The notes under the pieces were generated by a model that was not told where the DNA came from, did not search any database, and worked only from the letters and a program-made list of their open reading frames with translations. Source: Toxonevra muliebris (taxonomy: Eukaryota; Arthropoda; Insecta; Diptera; Pallopteridae). From it: a stretch of DNA of 64,000 nucleotides. Both the position numbers and the translations under genes were made by a program. The stretch spans positions 27,361,890-27,425,889 of the forward strand of contig OY829328.1 of NCBI GenBank assembly GCA_963691655.1, in the 5' to 3' direction. Below, piece by piece: positions 57,401 to 64,000 of this stretch. Numbering within the stretch: the first letter of the stretch is position 1; each line of letters opens with the position of its first letter.

Positions 57401-57551
57401 AGACACTTGCGGATTCAGAGGGTGGAGGGGGAGAGAGGGTTTGGGGTTTGAATCTCCCCTTGAATCTCCTAAGTTTTGATCGTTGGTTGTGAATCAAAAA
57501 CAAATTTTAAAATTAAAACCCCCTTAGGAAATTTTCAGTCCGCTAGTGTGA
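57401..57551. mobile_element. 151-bp hAT-like MITE
   Basis: The ends read AGACACTTGCGGATTCAG and, on the complement, TCACACTAGCGGACTGAA, similar over about 18 bp, with G-rich sequence just inside the left end (GGTGGAGGGGGAGAGAGGG). ATACGAAT flanks both sides (57393-57400, 57552-57559), an 8-bp duplication as produced by hAT transposases. No coding capacity at this size. Confidence 0.7.
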
Positions 57552-57559
57552 ATACGAAT

Positions 57560-58297
57560 ATAAATACAATAGTAGAAATAAGTTGAACAGTGGATACAAT
57601 TAAATTCTAACGTAATACTTGTACTATGAAATAACATATTAAAGTCACTGTACTGCAAATGATGATCACGTTATACACACTCACTTATTCAGATTCATAT
57701 CGCATATCGTACATGTGAGATTTTAATTAAATAATATATAACTATAAAGAAAAAAACAAAAAAATTATGTACAATTATTAGGAAATTTATTTCTCAGTTA
57801 TTATAAGCAAGAAATAAATTTTTCGGTTCAATCATTTTTCTAAAATTTTCTAAAAATATGTATACGACAGCATTTAAGTCTATTAGTTACAAAAGATTTT
57901 GATAAATCTTATTTATTTTTGAAGAAACTCGTACTTATGTACATACATACATTTCTTTGTTATTAAAGTGATCGAAGTCAAATGAACAGACTGGAAAAAC
58001 TTGTTTGGCACACGATTGCGGCGACACGTTGGTGATTCATTTGGCTATGGACAATAATATATCATGATTATAATATTTAGTTAAAAATTACTTTGCTGAA
58101 TGCAAATGATTTTGAAAATGTAGGTAGGTACTTGTGGATATTTAGTGCACAAAAGAAACTTGTATTCATAAATGAAGCATTAGCAATTTCAAATAAATCA
58201 CCAGTTATCATTGCATTCTTATTCAGTACAAAATATCAAATTCAGAAACGATGATTGCAATGTTTTTAAACTTTATTTTGACCACATTTTAAGTATA
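57560..58297. other. Non-coding spacer
   Basis: AT-rich, short TACATACATACAT near 57940. No features. Confidence 0.5.
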
Positions 58298-59326
58298 CGT
58301 AAAGCGCGGTTCATGCAAAATTTGCACACAGGAAAGTTGCTGTCTCTTTTTAACCAGAACACTCAGAATAACAAATAATGCATTATATGATAAGTTTAAT
58401 ATTGTGTTTTAATACTATAATATTAAAAGATTTAAATTTCTTTGTTGTGCAAAAACTTCCGGGTATTCCTTTTAATGGACCCCATCAACCTTTGAACACC
58501 CGCTCTGGATACTTTTGGGGCTATTTGGTTCAATTTTAGTAACATTGAATTCACATTTTTGACAATACCCGCATTTTTCTTCAACTTATATTTTGTAATA
58601 GTCCAGTATTTTTCGATCGGTCGAAGCTGGGGGCAATTGGGTGGATTCATATATTTGGGCACTACATCTACTTTATTTGTCAGATACCAATCCATGGTTT
58701 TCTTAGAGTAGTGGCAACTGGCTAAATCAGGCCAAAACTTCACTGGCGAATGGTGGTGAGGAACAAATGGCAATAGTCGTTTCGAAAGGCACTCTTTGAT
58801 GTAAATATCAGACGTTATAGAAGAGGATGTCACAAATGCCCTGGATTTGAGACCACAGCTGCAAATAGCCTGCCACACCATTGCTTTCTTTGCAAATTTA
58901 TCCATTTTTATGTACTTGAATTTTGCTGGTATTGAATTTTTTGGCACGATCGCTATCCGATAGTCCGGGATTGCTTTTGATGGACCTCAAGATCTTTGCC
59001 TTTAATTTTAGGTTGGTGGTTCCCGTTTTGTTCACAACTTTTTTAGCTCTTTCAAAACTAAGAGTTTCTTTATATCGTTTTATAACTCTACATACCGTTC
59101 TTTTGGAGACGGATTTTCAATAAATTTGTTCACAATCAATTTTCTATTTGCAGCTTCCATTGTGCACACAATCACCAACTTTCGATCAATTAATATGAAA
59201 AATTTATCAACTAACGGTAACGGTATTGTAAACAAATCACAGTAAAAAATTTGTTGTTCTTATGACTAGGGGCGACGTGGTGACCACAACAAAGCGTGCC
59301 AATTTGGCGTGAACCGAGCTTTATTA
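58298..59326 (-). mobile_element. Tc1/mariner element (DD37E spacing), internally deleted
   Basis: Terminal inverted repeats: left TAAAGCGCGGTTCATGCAAA, right (complement) TAAAGCTCGGTTCACGCCAA, continuing into TTGCAC / TTGGCAC. TA-rich sequence flanks both ends; the exact boundary is uncertain by a few bases. The body (about 1.03 kb) encodes the minus-strand transposase described separately, shorter than the usual 1.3-1.6 kb because of a central deletion. Confidence 0.8.
58432..59160 (-). pseudogene. Tc1/mariner-superfamily transposase, broken
   Basis: The N-terminal part (59160 down to about 58940, frameshifted) begins MEAANRKLIVNKFIENPSPK and has VIKRYKETLSFERAKKV, a helix-turn-helix-type region. 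The open C-terminal part (58947-58432, 171 codons) carries MVWQAICSCG, the second catalytic Asp in FWPDLASCHYS and the final Glu in NCPQLRPIEKYW; 37 residues lie between that Asp and Glu, a DD37E spacing. The segment that should contain the first catalytic Asp is missing between the two parts, and the frame is shifted there. It would cut and rejoin DNA at TA sites if intact; this copy cannot. Confidence 0.8.
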
Positions 59327-60403
59327 TATACATAATTTTTTTAAAGTGCCTATAATTAAAATTGTTCCGATTTCAAAATATTACAGCTGGACTTTTTTGA
59401 AGTTTAAGATGTGGTTTAATAAAATTTTATGAAAGATTTTAGAAAGCTCCTATCCAGACCAAACTTCGTGTAGGTATGCCTAAATGAAAATGTTTAAGAA
59501 AATACGTATATAAATTCAAATGATATTCGTTTAGATATATGAATTTCTTTTCTAAACACTCCAATTTTCAAAACCCATCCTTCTTGGCTTGAGTTTGGCA
59601 CACGTTTTCATCACCTCATTAATGTCTATAATCTTTTTTTTTGTGATAATTCGATTCGCAAGCCAGAACAAGAACTTCTCCACATAAACAATGAAATCAA
59701 ATCTAACCTTACTTATTTACAGTCGGTAGCTAAAGTATAAATGCGTTTAAGTTCAAGTAGTAATAGTAAATGAACCACGAAAATCAAGTGAGAGATCCCC
59801 TGTAAAAGTAATTAAAAAGTCAACATTCGATTTCGGAGAGAGGTCCAGGACTAAAATTTTCTGAAGTTCTTCTAAAAGCTTAGGAATAACTACTCCCCAA
59901 TTTTAACGCGATTTCAAGTTGCGAAGTTGAGATATTTATTTAAAAACGCCTACTTCTCTGTGTTTGCGTGTTTTTAAACAGCGTTTGTTTCAAATATGCT
60001 CCACGTCTTAAGAAAAAAATAGAAAAACGAAGAAAATAAGACTGGCCGGAACCATTTTAGTCAAAAATTGTGTGAATAGTACGTCGCAAAAAGGTATGTT
60101 TAATTTATAAGCTCCCCCCAAAACTTTAACACTTGGGCAAGATTAGAAAAGAAATGGGTTACAAGGTGGCCAAGAAAAGTGCACATCAAAAACTAGAAAA
60201 TAGACGTTTTTCCCATTACAAAAATTTATAGCATTTTTCTCTTTGCATATAATGAGCTCAAATTTCCATGAAAGGTTTGTGTAAAAAAAAATTTCAGCCG
60301 TTTCGAAAAACTACGCGCGGACGACTTTAATGGAAACAACTCAGTATAAATAAAGTGAATGGCTACATTGAACGTTCGTTGAAGTTTGAGCTGTAGATAT
60401 GTA
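59327..60403. other. Non-coding spacer
   Basis: AT-rich, no gene or clear repeat recognised. Confidence 0.5.
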
Positions 60404-61446
60404 CAGGGTGTTTTTTTTAGAAGTATGGTTTTCAAGAAGAAATAAAACGCATTTGATTTAATGTTCTGGCCAAGAATTTAGCTTTATTATAAAGATAAGG
60501 GTTTGCCATTATGTTTTAAAAATGATTTCGAGCAAGTGACCGCCGCTGCTGGCTCGAAGAAATTCCAGCCGAGAGGCCCAATTTTCGACCACTTTTTGCA
60601 GTAATTGGGGCCGTATGTCTGTAATAGCGCCAATTTGGACACGAAAAAGTCATTAATCATGGCTCTATAGCGTGCCCCATTGACTGTAACATTATGGGCG
60701 GCTTCATCTTTGAAGAAATATGGGTCAATGATTCCCTCTGCCCATAGAGCACACCAAACAGAGTTACTTTTTGAGAATGTAACGGCGTCTGAACAATGGC
60801 GTGTGGATTATCATTACAATTTTGCTTATTAACGTACTCATTCAACCAAAAGTGAGCTTCATCGCTGAACAAAATTTTCTTGTGAAAATCGGTATCGGTG
60901 GCCATCTCGTTTTGAGCCAGTTCACAGAACGTGCGACGCGCTTGATGGTCGTTCGGCTTCAATTCTTGCACGAGTTGGATTTTGTAAGCCCGCAAACCAA
61001 GATCCTTCCGCAAAATCTTCCATAAAGTGCATGGGCACAGCTCCAATTGCTGCGCGCGATAGCGGATGGATTCATTCCGGTCTTCTTCGATACTCTGCTC
61101 CATAGCAGCAATAGCGTCTTCGGTGCGCACTGTACGGCGTCTCTGAGGATGCGGATTATTCACTAGAGTAAACGTGGTGCGAAACCGATCCATGGTTGTT
61201 CGAATTACCGACTCTCTGGGCGATTATGTCGACCGAATATTGGACGCAGCGCGCAATGCGTCTCGCGAACTGAACTATTATTTTGGTAATAAATTTGCAT
61301 GGTTTTCAAACTTTGTTCAGGAGTAAGTCTATTCATTATGAAATGGCAAACCAAACTGACCATAAATCAAGTGACAGCTGTCAACAAGACCAACTCCGAA
61401 AAAAGTATTGCCAGATTGAAAATCACACTTCTAAAAAAACACCCTT
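60404..61446 (-). mobile_element. Tc1/mariner-superfamily element, internally deleted
   Basis: Left end CAGGGTGTTTTTTTTAGAAG after TA (60402-60403); right end on the complement AAGGGTGTTTTTTTAGAAGT before TA (61447-61448); similarity continues through (T)GGTTTTC / GATTTTC. TA duplications and about 30-bp inverted repeats fit Tc1/mariner. Total length 1043 bp, shortened by a deletion in the transposase. Confidence 0.85.
60470..61193 (-). pseudogene. Tc1/mariner-superfamily transposase lacking the catalytic centre
   Basis: The frame at 61193-60657 (178 codons) begins MDRFRTTFTLVNNPHPQRRR and has a paired helix-turn-helix region (IRYRAQQLELCPCTLWKILR, about residues 43-62) and the first catalytic Asp in KILFSDEAHFWLNEYVNKQN (about 106-125). 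It then leaves the family reading frame; in another frame the next residues are VTVNGARYRAMINDFFV (about 60640-60690), directly followed by remains of the C-terminal end (about 60500-60600). The part with the second and third catalytic Asp is gone. Non-functional. Confidence 0.85.
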
Positions 61447-61448
61447 TA

Positions 61449-63514
61449 TGTTATTTTACTACTTTATTACGAGATACGATGACTGGTTTATGCTTGCAAA
61501 TGTGGTCATTATGAATTTACTAAATACTTACATTTCACAATATTAAAATTTCAAGTTACTACAAGAAATAATAAAAATAAATGAAGATCATCAGTTAATA
61601 GATTACACTGCTCAACAACAAACCGCTTTTTAAGTTTTCACCTTGATATATTTTTCGTTTTAAAGGCTGAATATAGTTTTTCACAATCACCTAGCTCAAG
61701 CTTAGGAGTTAAGGGTCGATAATGCAAACGTAACGTAGAAATCTATTGAAAATATAACTCTACGCTGCATTACAGTTTTGGTAATCACTTATCATTTACG
61801 TGTTGTCTATATCACAAAATTGATACGGGACAGTTGTCAACGAGATGCTACGGTTTTGCGTAATCCAACTTTTAAAGTCGCTTTACACGATCTGGGTTTC
61901 TCACTATGTATAAATTGTACACTCAGTAGAAAAACTCATTATAGAACTCTTATCAGTTTTCCGAATTATAATTCAATTCCGAATAATTTTAAACAAGAAA
62001 TCAAATGAGAGAATTAAAATTTGACAACCGTCACTCTTTTTCTCATAGCTGTCAAAAATATGAAAAGAAAACGAAAATGGAAAAATATTTCATAAAAACG
62101 TTTTCCCCTCTAGCCACTAACTAGAAAGAAAAGAATCATAGTTTATCAAAATTGGTAAATTCGTTAAAGAGCAATAGCCAAATGACTAAATAAAAAAAAT
62201 GATTTTTATATTTTGCTCTAGCGCTAAATCTTCAGTTTTTAAAATAAAGAGCTTAGATATTCATACCTAAGAATACATTTTAAACTACATGAAGAAAGTT
62301 TTGTGTTGGCCAGTGTTGTAGTTGAAATTTTAAGTTTGCATACACTTGAAAGTGGCGATTGCAAAAACGAAAACTGGTTTTCTTTGAATATAGCAAATAA
62401 ATAAAAGTAAAAAAATGTATAATGCTGCAATGGCATTAATGGTAAGGCAATCAAATGAGGTTTAGAAGTCAAGAGAGTTCAAAGTGGGTCTTTGGTTAAA
62501 TGTTGTTGTTGTGGTGCGGCACCACTTTCCAGACATGGAACTTTTAATATAGATCAGAAAGGGTACATGCTCAGGATAAATAAAACAAATAGAATTTTTT
62601 GGGTTAGCGAAGTGGTTATTTGGAACTAGCAATAATAATGCTGAGTTTTAATGGATTTTGATCATTTATTTTCATACCTGCATAATGTTATTAAAGTATG
62701 CGGTTTCTCCGCCCTTTGGAGATGAAAAAAGAAAGATGTATTATATTTTTGTTTTATTTTTAAATTGATGAAAAACGTGAACTAAAATAATTGAAAAGTC
62801 GCTTAAAATGTTAGCTAAGCCAAAATTACAGCTAGGGTATTAATTTCGGGTAGGTACCCTTTCTGATGGAAAACTAATGGGAGGACATTTTCACGCCCTT
62901 ACAAGTTATAGAGTGTTAAAGGCTTTTGCGTCCTGTTTCAATCTATATTTGTTCCAAAATTTTGCTAATTTTCTTATGTTCGTTTCAATATCGCAAAGTG
63001 GGTCGATCTGATAAAATGACAGAACAAAAAGGAATTCCCATCTTTAAGAATTTTTAATTCGTTATAAATAAATTTGGAATCGCTGATCTCAAATAAAAAA
63101 TCATTTTTAAGGGTGATACCCATTTAGAAAACACACTCACAATATGAATTTATAACGGTTTCGTAGGGGTTGCATTCATTGTAGGGATTTGTATTCGATT
63201 TCAATAGCTATATTCAATAACTTTCAATTCTTCTAGAATTATCTACACAAAATTTGGTTGATTTAATTAGCGGCAAATTATAGTGTTTTCCAATGAACGG
63301 AGAAAATAAAAATTTAAAATGTAAGTCTTTTTTTTTTAATTTATTATTTTTTTCTAGTTCAAACGATTTTACGAAAAATAAATATAGAAATACTAATAAA
63401 ATTTGTTAAACGCCGATTTTATGCCATATCAAAGTGAATGTTGCTTGTTATTAACATCGATTATGATAGGTATTTTTTTAATATTTGAAACCCCCCAATA
63501 AACTCAATAAACTG
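61449..63514. other. Non-coding spacer
   Basis: Two overlapping short + frames follow the transposon (61283-61546), partly inside it, and mean nothing. The rest is AT-rich, with TGTTGTTGTTGTGG near 62500 and no recognisable gene. Confidence 0.45.
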
Positions 63515-63902
63515 TGGGCTCCGAGGCATATGGGATTGTAGGAAATGAAGTTGCTGATAAATTAGCAAAGAAAGGAGCCTCAACTCCCTTCGTTGGTCCA
63601 GAACCATTCTGCGGAATGGGAAAAGAAACCTTCTCTTTATTAGTTAGGAAAGAGTATTAAAAGCAAAGGTAACTGTGCTGGAAAAATAGACTAGGATTGG
63701 AATATTTGAAATTTCTTTTAGGAATATATAACCTAAAACGCTTTAAGGTATGCCTGAATTTATCAAAGAATAGTTTAAGAATTATTACATAAATTCTAAC
63801 AGGGAATTGTAGGTTAAACTATCACCTAACAAAATCATGGAATTACCATAAAATACCAAAACTTATATCGGAGGCTGGAATAATGGAAATACTATACGTA
63901 TA
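63515..63902 (+). pseudogene. Non-LTR retrotransposon relic: end of RNase H and C-terminal region
   Basis: The frame from about 63516 to 63660 reads GIVGNEVADKLAKKGASTPF then VGPEPFCGM, the last RNase H block (G-N-E-x-A-D) and linker. After stops, LNLSKNSLRIIT and LTGNCRLNYHLT (63750-63830) parallel LNLSRNQIRIATGFYTGHCR in the relic at 38.9-40.1 kb, so both belong to related elements. The Cys-rich C-terminal motif present there is absent here: the sequence jumps to LISEAGIMEIL and stops, then an A-rich tail (63919-63952). Dead copy, same I/LOA-type group. Confidence 0.7.
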
Positions 63903-64000
63903 ATTTATGCTTTCTTTCAAAAAAAAAAAAAAAAATAAATAAATAAATAAAAATAGAATTGCTTACCAAATTTTACAATTATCGTGTCTTATATCTGTTC

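Overview
This is AT-rich nuclear DNA from an insect, most likely a cyclorrhaphan fly. The evidence is two intact, intronless, divergent ionotropic receptor (IR) genes of a type abundant in Diptera, and a transposon load typical of fly genomes (Tc1/mariner, pogo-like, TTAA-type, hAT-like, Transib-like, LINEs with RNase H and tRNA-derived SINEs). I cannot place it to family or genus. There is no bacterial signal: no operons, ribosome binding sites or CRISPR.

Only two protein genes can be called with confidence, both on the + strand: 40537-42342 (601 aa) and 47156-48988 (610 aa). Each has a signal peptide, an extracellular amino-terminal region, a split ligand-binding domain around TM1, pore and TM2, and a C-terminal TM3. 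They are tandem paralogues, and the 4.8 kb between them is filled by a SINE, a TTAA-flanked MITE and a dead LINE. Related fly receptors act in contact chemosensation (taste, pheromone), so this looks like a small chemoreceptor cluster.

The rest is transposon debris in non-coding, probably intergenic or intronic, DNA. Region 2.46-5.75 kb is a three-level nest: a Tc1-like element holding a pogo-like element holding a 5'-truncated LINE. Region 6.2-8.1 kb holds a 1345-bp element with perfect 31-bp terminal inverted repeats and 7-bp target duplications, apparently inside an older TTAA element. A TTAA MITE lies at 8.6-9.05 kb, a Transib-like element (CACTATGG ends, 5-bp duplication) at 11.4-12.7 kb, and a MITE with arms of about 235 bp at 13.4-14.2 kb. 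Then come inverted repeats (16.3-16.7, 18.8-19.2 kb), a TTAA MITE (17.9-18.2 kb), a SINE (19.3 kb), a hAT-like element filled by a degenerate minisatellite (21.8-23.55 kb), a second hAT-like element (29.7-30.7 kb), a third TTAA MITE (34.2-34.7 kb), a mariner relic (37.3-38.0 kb) and an RNase-H LINE relic (38.9-40.1 kb). After the IR genes come a LINE relic (49.9-51.4 kb), two SINEs in inverted orientation (52.5, 53.5 kb), a 151-bp MITE (57.4 kb), two internally deleted Tc1/mariner copies (58.3-59.3, 60.4-61.4 kb) and a last LINE relic at the right edge.

Most of these elements are bounded by their own terminal repeats plus target-site duplications read directly from the sequence. Family names without a visible transposase are inferences from termini and duplication length. 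Coordinates of TE boundaries are by eye; no alignment program or database was used.
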